DNA from: Actinomycetota bacterium
GTDB taxonomy: Bacteria; Actinomycetota; Geothermincolia; Geothermincolales; RBG-13-55-18
Reading direction: 5' to 3'
Assembly: GCA_013178005.1 (NCBI GenBank)
Contig: JABLXL010000004.1
Coordinates: forward strand, 111,053 to 175,052
DNA length: 64,000 bases
The notes under the pieces were generated by a model, which saw nothing but the letters and a program-made list of their open reading frames with translations, had not been told where the DNA came from and made no database searches. Below, one piece after another: positions 43,212-52,561 of this stretch (positions are counted from its first letter, which is position 1; the number at the start of each line of letters is the position of its first letter). The translations under genes were made by a program, and so were the position numbers.

Positions 43212-45238
43212 CCGGATGCCTTTCCTCGCGTGTGTCTTCCCCCGCGTATCCCGCGCAGGAGGCGGCGCAACAGCACGGAGACCGCAACCAGGCCTGCCAG
43301 CGCCGCCAGCATGATGATGGCCAGGGTATTGATGATGGACGTGTTAACGGTGGTGGTGGTGTCGTCGATGACCAGGTCGCCCGCTTCCAGCACGATGTCC
43401 ACGATGAAGGAGCCCTTGCGGTGGGTGTCGACCTCGAAGGTGAAACGGTTCTCGCGCGGCTCGATGGTAACCACTTTGGAATCGCCCCCGGGAAAGGTGA
43501 GCGCGGGATTGTCGAGGCGAAGGGTGACCCCGTTCAGGGGATAATCGAGCGTGCTGCTCACGTCGATGTTAAGCTTGCCCTGGGTGCTGGAAAGGGTGAA
43601 GGAGCGCTTCTTGCCTATGCTCACCCGCGACACCTCGCCCTCGACCACCGCCTCGATGCTCGACAGGTACGCGCGGGAAGCGGCGTTGTCCCCATCGCGC
43701 GTGAAGCGGTGGTTTTCCGCGACCAGTAGGGAGCGGTCAAGCGTCCCCTTCAAGGCGTGCTCCGCGGGGATGACGGACGTGAAATCGGCCACCAGGGACT
43801 TTTTCTCCGCCAGCTCCTCCAGGTATGGCGATTCCTGGCCTTCGTAAGCCGGAGCTTGCAGGGCCACTCCCTCCAGCGGGAACTGGTCCGAGTTTAGATC
43901 GGACAGCCTGCGGGTCTGCAGCCATGGGCATCCGGCCACGGCTTCGTAAAGCTCGTCTATGAACTCCCTTGAAGGCGTGAAATTGGGCGGAAAAGCGAGC
44001 ACGCACGAGCGCACGGCGTTGGGTTTCTCGCGCTGCAGCACGGCCAGCTCCGCGAAAATGTTCTGGATCACGTGCGAGGTGTCCCCTCCAGGCATTCCCT
44101 CCAGGTAGGAATACAGGGTCTCGTCGAGCACGAAGGCCTTGAGGAGCAAACCATCGGAGTTCACGAAGCGCACCGGTTGCGAGAGGGTGGTCCCCTCGAG
44201 CAGGCGGCGACCCGCGGAACTGTAACGCACGGCGTCCGCTCCCACCACTGCGTAACCGATGCCTTCCTCCGCCAGGCGCCGCAGGGTGCCGTCGTTAAGG
44301 CTGAAAGAGGGAGAAACGAAGCCCGTCGCCTTGATGCCCAGTTCGCCGAGGGTCTCGATTCCCAGGCGCAGCTGGCGAACGGCGTCCTCCTCCCAGCCGC
44401 GCGAGGCGAGCAGGTCGAGGTCGGCGAAGGAATAAGGGCAGGCGAGGAAGTCGACGCGGTTTTCGCCGGCCAGATAGGAGAGGTCCGTGAGTACCGAGGA
44501 GGCGCCGGACGGAGCGGAATCTTCTCCGGTTCCCGTTTTGGCCAACCTCTCGAGATCCTCATAGGTGCTGCCGGGGATGGCCAGGCTGGTGCTGATGGAG
44601 GGGGACCTTTTTAGTGCCCGGGTCAGGGCGTAGAGGTATCCCGTGTCGTTTTCCGAGGTCGCGCACGCCGCCGCGAGGGCGCCGTCGAGGGCGTTACCTT
44701 GCGCGTCGACGGAAGGGAGGAAATCCAGGGTCCACAGGAGCGCGAGATTAAGGGGGTAACCTGTCGTGGTATTCATGATCACCAGGAAGCTGGAGTCGGA
44801 GGCGAGGGTCTCTTCTTCCCCGTAAATCCTTACCTCAAATGGATATGCTCCGGGCGGCAAGCCCATGGATTCGAGGTTAAGCTCGTACATCTTATCCGTC
44901 CATTCCTCGCCAGGGGAGATGGTGTCGAGGTCCTTCCAGACGATGGGGTAGCGGCGTGTGCCGTCCCGGAAAGCGGCCAGGGCGGAACGGGTGGACGCGG
45001 AGGGGTAGATAAGAAGAGCGACGGAATAGGACTCCGTCCTCTCTTCCCCGGGAAGTTCCAGGTGGAGGTCGAGGTAGGCCTGGTCGCCAGGTTGATAATA
45101 ATAGGAATTCATGCGCGCGGAGACCACCGGGGCCGGTTCCTGGGCCACGGAGCGAGCTCCGCCCACGGGAAGCGCGCACAGCATCAAGGCGGCGCATGCG
45201 ACCGCGACAACGATTTTCTCCGGCGCGCCGCGCCTCAC
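43208..45238 (-). CDS. Secreted/anchored DUF6049-like protein linked to MurJ
   Basis: A 676-residue exported protein. An N-terminal signal segment (VVAVACAALMLCALPV) is followed by an outer region of beta-rich and polysaccharide-deacetylase-like character. Near the C-terminus a helix (IINTLAIIMLAALAGLVAVSVLL) and a basic tail anchor it. Position directly before murJ with overlapping codons, and the layout of signal, large outer domain, one C-terminal helix and basic tail, match actinobacterial DUF6049 proteins such as Rv3909. The function is not established; a role in wall assembly is suggested by the conserved pairing. I chose GTG 45238, which overlaps the upstream TGA as GTGA. Confidence 0.7.
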   Translation of the reverse strand: MRRGAPEKIVVAVACAALMLCALPVGGARSVAQEPAPVVSARMNSYYYQPGDQAYLDLHLELPGEERTESYSVALLIYPSASTRSALAAFRDGTRRYPIVWKDLDTISPGEEWTDKMYELNLESMGLPPGAYPFEVRIYGEEETLASDSSFLVIMNTTTGYPLNLALLWTLDFLPSVDAQGNALDGALAAACATSENDTGYLYALTRALKRSPSISTSLAIPGSTYEDLERLAKTGTGEDSAPSGASSVLTDLSYLAGENRVDFLACPYSFADLDLLASRGWEEDAVRQLRLGIETLGELGIKATGFVSPSFSLNDGTLRRLAEEGIGYAVVGADAVRYSSAGRRLLEGTTLSQPVRFVNSDGLLLKAFVLDETLYSYLEGMPGGDTSHVIQNIFAELAVLQREKPNAVRSCVLAFPPNFTPSREFIDELYEAVAGCPWLQTRRLSDLNSDQFPLEGVALQAPAYEGQESPYLEELAEKKSLVADFTSVIPAEHALKGTLDRSLLVAENHRFTRDGDNAASRAYLSSIEAVVEGEVSRVSIGKKRSFTLSSTQGKLNIDVSSTLDYPLNGVTLRLDNPALTFPGGDSKVVTIEPRENRFTFEVDTHRKGSFIVDIVLEAGDLVIDDTTTTVNTSIINTLAIIMLAALAGLVAVSVLLRRLLRGIRGGRHTRGKASG

Positions 45239-46134
45239 GGGCCCCACCCCGCGCCGTCCGGCGTGCGGCTCATGATGAGGCGGCGTTCCGGGATCTCCTC
45301 GAAGCCCAGCTTGCGGTAAAGGGACCGCGCCGCGTTGTTCTCCTCCTGGGTGTTCACGCATATCAAATGCGCGCCCATGGCGGTCAGGGCATCGATGAGG
45401 CGGAGGGAAAGGGCCTCGCCGATGCCCTCTCCCTGGCGCCCGGCTCTCACGCCCAGTCGTTGCAGGTAGCCGAGGCGCCCGTTGGTTCCCCCGATGGCGT
45501 AGCCTGCGATACGGCCACGATCCCTTGCCAGGAGGAAGACGTTGCGGGAACAGGACGTGGCCACGGCGTTCAGGGTTCGCGCGTCGAGTTTCCAGAAATC
45601 ATCGAAGGCGGTGGAATCCAGCTCCAGCACGTCCTCCAGGTACCGCTTCCTGAAATGGATTAGCTCCACTTCGCTCGTGGGTTCGCGCGTCTCCTCCATT
45701 CGCCGCGAGCGCCTTTCCAACAGCACAATACGGTAGAGGGGCGTGAAGCCCCATCCTTTGAATTCTCCCGCTTGTCCCTCGCCCAGTGGCCTGGTCACGA
45801 AAAGCCGGGTCCCGTTCTCGAAACTCCTTTCGGCGGCCTCGCCCACCAGCAACCCGCGTACCGCCCCGAGCCCTTTCAGATGCCATAACGCCGTGATGTC
45901 TCCGCGGCTTCTCCAGTTCCCCACCAGAACGAAGGGAGGGATAGATCCTTTGTGGCCCCGGAGGCTGTAGATGCGGCCTCCGCAGGAGCGCATGAAATCG
46001 AGGTAATGCTGTTTGCTGCGGAAGAAGTAACCCCTCCTGACCTCCGGCCAGAAGGACTTGAAGCTCTCCGGGGGAGCTTCCTCCACGGCCACGGCGTGGC
46101 TTTGAACCGCGAGGGGGTCTGTTATCGGGACCAC
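45235..46134 (-). CDS. GNAT family N-acetyltransferase
   Basis: A 299-residue protein with a C-terminal GNAT domain (about 150-299): acetyl-CoA loop RAGRQGEGIGEALSLRLID and NTQEENNAARSLYRKLGFEE. The N-terminal half, with aromatic and basic patches, may be a second degenerate GNAT fold. The acceptor is unknown. GTG 46134 is the likeliest start, though GGAAAGGAA lies unusually close to it. It begins 23 bases after the SafE-like gene and ends overlapping the DUF6049-like gene, so this is a continuous leftward operon into murJ. Confidence 0.82.
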   Translation of the reverse strand: MVPITDPLAVQSHAVAVEEAPPESFKSFWPEVRRGYFFRSKQHYLDFMRSCGGRIYSLRGHKGSIPPFVLVGNWRSRGDITALWHLKGLGAVRGLLVGEAAERSFENGTRLFVTRPLGEGQAGEFKGWGFTPLYRIVLLERRSRRMEETREPTSEVELIHFRKRYLEDVLELDSTAFDDFWKLDARTLNAVATSCSRNVFLLARDRGRIAGYAIGGTNGRLGYLQRLGVRAGRQGEGIGEALSLRLIDALTAMGAHLICVNTQEENNAARSLYRKLGFEEIPERRLIMSRTPDGAGWGP

Positions 46135-46157
46135 TTCCTTTCCGCTGCCGGGGTGGC

Positions 46158-46946
46158 CTAGGCCATCCCCATGATCTCCCGGGCCAAGAATATTATACCG
46201 ATGGCCAGGAGAAGTAAGGAAAAGAGCAGCAGGACGCGCCGGTCGCGCGCGCGCAGGGTGAAAAAGGAGCCGGTGAAGGCGCCGGGCATGACCCCCAGGG
46301 TCATGGCCAAGGCCAACGCCCAGTCCACGTGTCCGAGCGCGCTGTGGATGATGCTTCCGGGTATGGACAACGCGGCGATGATCACCAGGGAGTTTCCCAG
46401 GCACTCCTTGAGCTCGAGCCCGAGGAGGAAGAAGAAGGCGGGCACCAGGATAAAGCCGCCCCCCAGTCCCAGGAATCCGGAGGAGAAACCAGCCGTGAAA
46501 CCGATGAAGCCCAATTTCCATACCGGAGCCCGCCGGCGCTCCCGCGGGATCACCGCCCGTCCGTACGAATCCCTGCCCAGGGCGGCGGAGGCGGTGCGCC
46601 AGGAGAGGTAGACTATTACCAGCGCGGTGATCATCATGATGTAGCGCGTGTCCATGAGCGCGGTTATGGACGACCCTATCCCGGTGCCGGCGAAGCCGAA
46701 AAGGGCGCAAATGGCGACCACTCGGCGGTTGACCTTGCCGGCGCGCCAGTAGTTGAAGCCACCCACCAGCGCGGATGGAAAGGTAATGGGGAGAGGGGTG
46801 CCCAGCGCGATATCGGCGGACCGCTGCAGTAACATACGGATGGCGGGAGTGGTGATTATGCCCCCTCCCACTCCGAAGGCGCCCGAGGTGAAGCCGGCGG
46901 CGAATCCCAGGATGACCGCGAACGCGAACTCGAATACGCGAAACAA
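46158..46946 (-). CDS. TauE/SafE family (TSUP) membrane transporter
   Basis: A 262-residue protein with about eight helices arranged in two related halves. Each half begins with a glycine-rich motif: GFAAGFTSGAFGVGGGIITTP and GFTAGFSSGFLGLGGGFILVP. Family members export sulfite, sulfoacetate or other organosulfur anions; the substrate is not evident. The start is TTG 46946 after GGGAAGGGAA. It lies 20 bases after ybaK in the same direction. Confidence 0.9.
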   Translation of the reverse strand: MFRVFEFAFAVILGFAAGFTSGAFGVGGGIITTPAIRMLLQRSADIALGTPLPITFPSALVGGFNYWRAGKVNRRVVAICALFGFAGTGIGSSITALMDTRYIMMITALVIVYLSWRTASAALGRDSYGRAVIPRERRRAPVWKLGFIGFTAGFSSGFLGLGGGFILVPAFFFLLGLELKECLGNSLVIIAALSIPGSIIHSALGHVDWALALAMTLGVMPGAFTGSFFTLRARDRRVLLLFSLLLLAIGIIFLAREIMGMA

Positions 46947-46966
46947 TGGTTTCCCTTCCCGGGCGC

Positions 46967-47431
46967 TCAGCGGATGATGTCCACGACCTCCGCGTCCGCC
47001 GCCCTCACCAGATCGTAGGAACGTATCTTGAGTATCATCCCGGGCTCGCCGCCGCCCGTGTACACCACGTCCTCGCGCAGGGCCCGCAGGTCGATGTAGG
47101 CGGGCATCTCGGATTTCAAAGCTACGGGCGGAGTGCAGCCGATGAGGTATCCCGTCAACTGGCGCACCTCGTCCGCGTTGAGCAGGCGCAAACTCCGCGC
47201 CCCCAGCTCCGCCTTGAGCTTGGAATAGTCCACCGTGGCGTCACCCGGGACCAGCGCCATGACCGCCTTTTCGTCGGCCATGAAGAAAACGGATTTCACC
47301 ACCTGGTGCGGGGGTAGCCCGAGCACCGCGGCGGCCCGCGAGGCGGTGCGGGCGGACTCGGGCATCCTGCTCAGCTCATGGGCTATATTGGCTGTCTGCA
47401 GGAAGTTGTGAACGTCCACGCTGCTGAGCAA
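46967..47431 (-). CDS. ybaK: YbaK/EbsC-type aminoacyl-tRNA deacylase
   Basis: A 154-residue single-domain editing enzyme of the YbaK/ProXp group, which hydrolyses mischarged tRNA. The conserved Lys is in HQVVKSVFFMAD; VPGDATVDYSKLK and YLIGCTPPVAL form the rest of the active-site framework. The start is TTG 47431, a few bases after GGGAGG; starting at 47509 would add 26 residues unlike the family. A TATAAT (47508-47513, - strand) sits about 75 bases upstream and probably drives this and the genes down to murJ. Confidence 0.88.
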   Translation of the reverse strand: MLSSVDVHNFLQTANIAHELSRMPESARTASRAAAVLGLPPHQVVKSVFFMADEKAVMALVPGDATVDYSKLKAELGARSLRLLNADEVRQLTGYLIGCTPPVALKSEMPAYIDLRALREDVVYTGGGEPGMILKIRSYDLVRAADAEVVDIIR

Positions 47432-47507
47432 GGTAACCTCCCTGTGGTGAAATCGGGCGACATCGGCCCGCAGGCTGCCTTGGGCCGTTAGATATGTCTT
47501 TGCGCGC

Positions 47508-47513
47508 ATTATA
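47508..47513 (-). promoter_or_regulatory. -10 element for the ybaK-to-murJ operon
   Basis: Perfect TATAAT (- strand), roughly 75 bases before the ybaK TTG. No recognisable -35. Confidence 0.45.
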
Positions 47514-47579
47514 GCATGGTAAGCACCACGCGATTCATGGTTATCCGGAAAGGGCGCGTACGGGGACGCGGATGGAAGG

Positions 47580-47768
47580 CTATTTCAGCCCGCCTTTCCT
47601 GCCGATTTCCTGGTAGAACTTGGTGCCGTAGCGCTCCTTGGTGGTCTGCCCGCCCTTGCGGCCGCCCTTCTGCCCGATCTTCTGGTAGAATTCGGTGCCG
47701 TATCTCTTGAGCGTGGTGTTGCCGCCCTTCCTCCCCGCTTCGCTGCGGGTCAACTTCTTGTTCGCCAT
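47580..47768 (-). CDS. KGG-repeat general stress protein
   Basis: A 62-residue, very basic protein with three KGG motifs (GRKGGN, GRKGGQ, GRKGGL) alternating with RYGTEFY/RYGTKFY units, as in E. coli YciG and Bacillus GsiB-like stress proteins. Such proteins are hydrophilic and induced by stress; molecular function is uncertain. It starts at ATG 47768 after GGAGGGAT. It is intact. Confidence 0.9.
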   Translation of the reverse strand: MANKKLTRSEAGRKGGNTTLKRYGTEFYQKIGQKGGRKGGQTTKERYGTKFYQEIGRKGGLK

Positions 47769-47895
47769 CGGCGATCCCTCCTCACTATGATCCTGTTGGT
47801 ACTTCGGGTCAGCGACTCAAGCCCTACAATCTTGTTTTACCCAATGAGGCCGGGATTAAACCAAGCTTGTCCGGACGCGTCCAGGCGCGTGAGCG

Positions 47896-48573
47896 TCAGT
47901 CTTTCTCGCGGCGGTTGTACGCCCAGATGCCCGCGAGAAGAGCCAACATGGCCCCCGCTGAGACCAGGGTGAGCCAGAGGGGTATGGCGGCGAACACGTA
48001 GACCACCACGCTCACCACCACTCCCGCGATGAGCACCCCCGCGAATATGGCGGCCAGGGCGGGCCAGAAGGGCACGTCGAAGACGAACGCGGCCAGCGCG
48101 CCCGTCCACGCCCCCGTCCCGGGAAGGGGGATGGCTACGAAGAGGCAGAGCGCAACGTCCCTCCAGCGCTCGAAGGCCTTGCCGTGCTTCCTGCGCGTGC
48201 GGGCGAAAAGCCAGGCAAAAAAGCGGTCCATGTGCCTGGAGTGGCGGCGGAGCCAGTCGGAAAAAGGGCCCAGGAAAAGGAGGATGAAGGGAATGGGCAC
48301 CATGTTTCCCACCACCGCCCAGAGGTAGGTGTGCCAGATGCTCATGTTCCAGCTCAGGTAGGCGATGGGGATCGCGCCCCGCAGCTCGAAGACCGGGACC
48401 ATGGCGATGGCGGCGGTGCGCAGCCATACCGGGATGCCGGCGTACCAGGACGAAGCGGCGAAGAGAAGCGCCGACCTCCACCTCGCCGGCAGGAACCTCG
48501 CTATCATCGCCATCCCCGGATCCTTTCCCGCGCGTCTTGCTGATCCACCTGCTCCTAGAGATTTTCGCTCCAT
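47896..48573 (-). CDS. COG2426-type small multidrug export protein
   Basis: A 225-residue membrane protein of the small-multidrug-export family (PF06695). The conserved cores are VPVFELRGAIPIAYLSWNMS and FVAIPLPGTGAWTGALAAFVFDV, with about five or six helices in all. Transport function is inferred from the family name only. ATG 48573 is preceded by AAAGGATG; codons upstream are not protein-like. Confidence 0.85.
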   Translation of the reverse strand: MERKSLGAGGSARRAGKDPGMAMIARFLPARWRSALLFAASSWYAGIPVWLRTAAIAMVPVFELRGAIPIAYLSWNMSIWHTYLWAVVGNMVPIPFILLFLGPFSDWLRRHSRHMDRFFAWLFARTRRKHGKAFERWRDVALCLFVAIPLPGTGAWTGALAAFVFDVPFWPALAAIFAGVLIAGVVVSVVVYVFAAIPLWLTLVSAGAMLALLAGIWAYNRREKD

Positions 48574-48754
48574 ATTAACATCCTTTCGTCCATCCTGATA
48601 ACGGCCGGTCGCGCACGTCGCCCCGGAGGGCCAGGGAGGAGCGGGGATGGCCATTTGGGATACCCCGGTCCGTAGTCCTTAGCGGGGGGAATCGCGCCGG
48701 GGTGTAGAATGCTCGGCCTCACGGCCGTTGTAGTGCCTGAAGGAGGTGAGGATC

Positions 48755-49009
48755 ATGGGCACCAACGGCCATAAGTGGGATGGGAGGAGGGGAACCACCC
48801 TTTTCGCCATGACCGAGGGCGGCCTTCCCATGGGAGCGGGCTCTCCCGGCGTGGAATGGTTGCTGGAGCTATGCCGCCGCAGGAGCGAACAGGGCATCGA
48901 CACCAGCCAGATCGAGAGGTTCATCGAGGAAGGCATTGCGGCCTACGCCGAGGGTAAGGCGCTCTACGCGGAGGTGATGCTGCGGATAGCGAAGGACTCG
49001 CTGGAATGA
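48755..49009 (+). CDS. Small protein of unknown function
   Basis: An 84-residue soluble protein. A flexible Gly-rich start leads into two predicted helices (GVEWLLELCRRRSEQGI and QIERFIEEGIAAYAEGKALYAEVML). The start ATG 48755 lies nine bases after an ideal AAGGAGGT (48738-48745), which makes it likely to be a real gene despite its size. No domain is recognised. Confidence 0.65.
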   Translation: MGTNGHKWDGRRGTTLFAMTEGGLPMGAGSPGVEWLLELCRRRSEQGIDTSQIERFIEEGIAAYAEGKALYAEVMLRIAKDSLE

Positions 49010-49074
49010 GGCTGGGGCGGGAAGAAGCGGAAAAACCGGCGGTCGATTCCCTCCATACCGCTCCGGGCGCTCTT

Positions 49075-49210
49075 TCAATGCCGGACCTCTTCGCCGATGA
49101 AGCCGTCGCGGGTTATTTTCCAGGAATCCCCATCCCGTCGCAGGAGGAAGGTGGTCTCCTTGTACCCCGCCCCCTCGGTGGGCTGGGCGTAACCGAGGAT
49201 TATCTACACG
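49075..49210 (-). pseudogene. Second copy of the small lipoprotein 3' end
   Basis: This matches 49279-49414 at an offset of 204 with only a handful of differences over the first 130 bases. In the gene's direction it ends DSWKITRDGFIGEEVRH-stop, against DSWKVTHDGFIGEEVRY-stop in the gene, with the stop preserved. There is no start or ribosome site, so it cannot be expressed alone. Confidence 0.85.
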
Positions 49211-49278
49211 GCGCGAGGCATCTTCGCCGGTGAGGACATAATGTGGGGAAACGGAGATAAGGGAATAGCGGCGTTCCC

Positions 49279-49689
49279 TCAGTACCGGACCTCTTCGCCG
49301 ATGAAGCCGTCGTGGGTTACTTTCCAGGAATCCCCATCCCGTCGCAGGAGGAAGGTGGTCTCCTTGTACCCCGCCCCCTCGGTGGGCTGGGCGTAACCGA
49401 GGATTATCTCCACGCGCACTTTGGCCTCGTCCCCCGCAACCTCAGCGTAGGTCATCTCCCCCACGCCGCTCGTGGTGCCGGGGTTGTAATTCCTGTGGTT
49501 TTCCCAGTATTCCCTCACCGCCTGCAGGAGCTCCTCCTTCTGGGCTTCCGTCGCGTTCCCGGCGTCTAGGCAGGAGAGGGACGCCAGGGAAAGGCAGAGA
49601 AGGAGCAACAGGAGCGAAACAGCCGGCATACAAGCGCCAGCCGCTATGCCGTCCCTTCCCTTCGCAACGCTTCGGTGTGTCTTCATCAT
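49279..49689 (-). CDS. Small predicted lipoprotein
   Basis: A 136-residue exported protein. A long hydrophobic leader ends in the lipobox SLASLSC, so the mature part (about 95 residues) is lipid-anchored. It folds probably as a small alpha/beta cystatin/NTF2-like domain ending WKVTHDGFIGEEVRY, similar in style to DUF4878-type lipoproteins. ATG 49689 follows GGAAGG. A near-identical copy of its last 45 codons lies downstream. Confidence 0.65.
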   Translation of the reverse strand: MMKTHRSVAKGRDGIAAGACMPAVSLLLLLLCLSLASLSCLDAGNATEAQKEELLQAVREYWENHRNYNPGTTSGVGEMTYAEVAGDEAKVRVEIILGYAQPTEGAGYKETTFLLRRDGDSWKVTHDGFIGEEVRY

Positions 49690-50038
49690 CTGGTCCTTCC
49701 AGGTCTGTCATCTCCCGCAAGCTTATGCTTCCCGCGGATGATGAGGCGAAATTTCGCCGCCCTGCGTTTCGGGTCCTGTGCACTATGCACTATGCATATT
49801 GTATCCCCGGACTCCCCTTGGCGGGACTGAAGCGTGTGCTCGTCCGGCCACGGCGCCATCATCGCATCGGAAACGCCGCGCCGGGCCCGTCGCGAAAAAT
49901 TGGGCCAGTGCCCCTTGCTCCCGATGCTGGATGCTTCTGCAAAAGCAATGGTGGTCGCAGGCCGATGGGCCCGCCACCTTCCCGCCGTGTGCCCTCCAGC
50001 GAGGCGGTCGGTTCCGCGATCGGCGCACCCTTCCTTGC
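49690..50038. other. Intergenic, no gene supported
   Basis: A 349-base gap between priA (ending) and the small lipoprotein. It has a short direct repeat TGCACTATGCACTATGCA-type stretch near 49780. Open frames here lack ribosome sites. Nothing else is seen. Confidence 0.4.
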
Positions 50039-52555
50039 TCAGAGCAGGGTTACGGGGTCCACGTCCACGGCGAGCGAGATGTCCTCGCGCGCGATCCCCG
50101 CCCCCTTGCAGTAGGACTGCCGGAAGGAATCATAGGATGCGAAGGCGTCCCTCAATCTCCCCGCGAGCTTTTCCAACACGGGCGTCTTGAGGGTCAGGTG
50201 ATACCGGTAGCGGCCCTTGATCCTCGCGAGCGGCGCGGGCGCCGGCCCCAGGAGCTCTCCCTCATGGGGTTGGATGAGCGGCTTCAGGATCTCCCCCAGG
50301 GCTTCCGCGGCGGCGCGCGCGTGGTCCTCCCCCTCCGAGCTTATCACCAGGTTCACCAGGCGGCTGAAAGGGGGGTACCGGGCCTCGCGGCGGAAGGCGA
50401 GCTCCTGGCGGTAGAAAACCTCGGCGTCTCCCCGCACCGCGGAGCGGATGGCATAATGCTCAGGGTTGAAGGTCTGCACGATGACCCTGCCGGGAAGGCT
50501 TCCCCTGCCCGCCCTGCCGCTCACCTGGGTGAGAAGCTGGAAGGTCCTTTCTCCCGCGCGGAAATCCGGCAGGCCCAGGGAGGTGTCGGCGTTGATAACC
50601 CCCACCAAGGTGACGTTGGGAATGTCCAGGCCCTTGGCGATCATCTGGGTGCCCAGCAGGACCTGGGCCTTGCGTGACTTGAAAACTTCCAGTATATCCC
50701 AATGAGCGTGTTTGCGCCGCGTAGTGTCGGCGTCCATGCGGATACAGCTCATCTGCGGCAGCAGCCGACGCAACTCCTCCTCGACGCGCTCGGTGCCGAT
50801 GCCCGCATAGCGCACCACGTCCTTGCCACACTGCGGGCAGATGAAGGGCTCGGAGACGCTCCAGTTGCAGTGATGGCAGAGCAGGTAGGTCTCGCGGGCA
50901 TGGAAGCAGAGGCTGACGGAGCAGTTGCGGCACTGGAATATGTGGCCGCACTCGTGGCACTGCAGGAAGCGGGCGAACCCGCGGCGGTTCAGGAAGAGGA
51001 TGGCCTGCTCCCCGGTCTCGTGCACCCTTACCAGCGCGTTGACCAGGCGGGGTGAGAGGATGGTGCGCATGCCGGGCACGCTCAACTCCCGCATGTCCAC
51101 GATCTCCGCGCCAGGAAGCGGCCGGTCATCCACGCGGCGCGGCAACCGGAGGTACGCGTAATCGCCCCTGTCCGCCGCGTAGCGGCTCTCCAGCTGGGGA
51201 GTGGCGCTTCCCAACACCAGCACGGCCCCGCTCAGGCGCGCCCTCTCCTCCGCCACCTCCCGGGCGTGGTAGCGAGGCGAGGAGTTCTCCTTGTAGGTGG
51301 TCTCGTGCTCCTCGTCGATGACGATGAGGCCCAGGTCGCGAAGGGGCGCGAAGAGGGCGGAGCGCGCCCCGATGACCACGCGGTAATCGCCGTTCCTTAT
51401 TCCCCGCCACTGGTCGTAGCGTTCCCCGAGCCCCAGGCGGGAATGGAGCACCGCCACCTCCCTTCCCAGCCTTCCCTTGAAACGTTGCACCATCTGCGGC
51501 GTGAGGGCTATCTCTGGAACCAGCACCAGGGCGGTGCGGGAGCGCGCCAGCGCCTCCTCGATGGCGTGCAGGTAAACCTCAGTTTTTCCGCTGCCGGTGA
51601 TGCCGTGAAGGAGGAACACCCCGCCCTCGCCCGAGTCCATACGCTCTCTTATGGCCTGCAGCGCCTGCGCCTGCTCGGGGTTCAACTCGTGGGGTTCCAT
51701 GGGGGGAAAGGAGCGCGTGGCGAAGGGGTCGCGCAGCCTTTCCTCGCGGCGGATGGCGACGAGACCGGCCTCCTCCGCGCTCTTGAGCACGGTGGACGAG
51801 GTTTTCGCGAGGCGCTGCAGCTCGGGAACGGTAAGCAGGCCGCCGTGCTCCCGCAGCGCTTCCAGGAGGCGCGTTCGCGCGGGGGCGCGTCCGGAAACCC
51901 CGCCATCGTCGAGCGCATCCCGCCCGGCCGCGGTGAGTTCGGCCACGCGCACGGTGACCCGCGACACCCTGGGTTGGGGGATGACGAACCTCCGCATTAC
52001 CTCCCCCTTCTCCAGCAGCGCCTTCAAGGCCTGAGGGGAGAAGCGTTCCCCGAGGCATTCCTTGAGCTCCGAAAGCGGCAGCTCTCCGCCCCGCGCGGCC
52101 AGAGCGCTGACGATGTCTCGACGGCGCCGAGCCCTGGTGGGAATAGTTTCCAGTATAATCCGGTCGTCCGACGCCAGGGAGACGAGCTCCACCACGCGCC
52201 GCGATCTTCCCGGCGGCACCACCAGGCGCAGGGCCTGGGAGAGAGGGCTCAGATAGCGGGCGGCGATCCATTCACAGAGCCGGACCATCTCACCGTCGAA
52301 GACCGGCGGTTCGTCCACCAGTGCCTCGATGGGTCTTATCCTGGGGACGTCCGGAGCCGGGCAAGGCCCCAGCACATAACCCACCTGGATAGTGTTCAGC
52401 AAGGGCACCAGCACCACGCTCCCCGTCCCCACTTCTCCCTCCAGTTCCGGCGGCACCAGGTAGGTGAAGGGACGGTCGAGCTGGCGCGACGGCGCGTCTA
52501 TGAGGACGTTCACGAATGTCCCCGGTCCCGTTCCCGTTTCCTTCAAGCCGGACAT
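50039..52555 (-). CDS. priA: Primosomal replication restart helicase PriA
   Basis: An 838-residue superfamily 2 helicase that reloads the replisome at stalled forks. The N-terminal DNA-binding part (LDRPFTYLVPPEL) precedes Walker A GITGSGKTEVYL (about residue 322) and the DEEH box (about 415). The eight-cysteine zinc region follows, with the pairs CHECGHIFQC, CSVSLC, CHHCNW and CPQCGKD (about 528-580), then helicase motifs through QTFNPEHYA. ATG 52555 is preceded by TATAAT with six-base spacing and no Shine-Dalgarno, so the mRNA is probably leaderless. Confidence 0.93.
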   Translation of the reverse strand: MSGLKETGTGPGTFVNVLIDAPSRQLDRPFTYLVPPELEGEVGTGSVVLVPLLNTIQVGYVLGPCPAPDVPRIRPIEALVDEPPVFDGEMVRLCEWIAARYLSPLSQALRLVVPPGRSRRVVELVSLASDDRIILETIPTRARRRRDIVSALAARGGELPLSELKECLGERFSPQALKALLEKGEVMRRFVIPQPRVSRVTVRVAELTAAGRDALDDGGVSGRAPARTRLLEALREHGGLLTVPELQRLAKTSSTVLKSAEEAGLVAIRREERLRDPFATRSFPPMEPHELNPEQAQALQAIRERMDSGEGGVFLLHGITGSGKTEVYLHAIEEALARSRTALVLVPEIALTPQMVQRFKGRLGREVAVLHSRLGLGERYDQWRGIRNGDYRVVIGARSALFAPLRDLGLIVIDEEHETTYKENSSPRYHAREVAEERARLSGAVLVLGSATPQLESRYAADRGDYAYLRLPRRVDDRPLPGAEIVDMRELSVPGMRTILSPRLVNALVRVHETGEQAILFLNRRGFARFLQCHECGHIFQCRNCSVSLCFHARETYLLCHHCNWSVSEPFICPQCGKDVVRYAGIGTERVEEELRRLLPQMSCIRMDADTTRRKHAHWDILEVFKSRKAQVLLGTQMIAKGLDIPNVTLVGVINADTSLGLPDFRAGERTFQLLTQVSGRAGRGSLPGRVIVQTFNPEHYAIRSAVRGDAEVFYRQELAFRREARYPPFSRLVNLVISSEGEDHARAAAEALGEILKPLIQPHEGELLGPAPAPLARIKGRYRYHLTLKTPVLEKLAGRLRDAFASYDSFRQSYCKGAGIAREDISLAVDVDPVTLL

Positions 52556-52561
52556 ACGACG

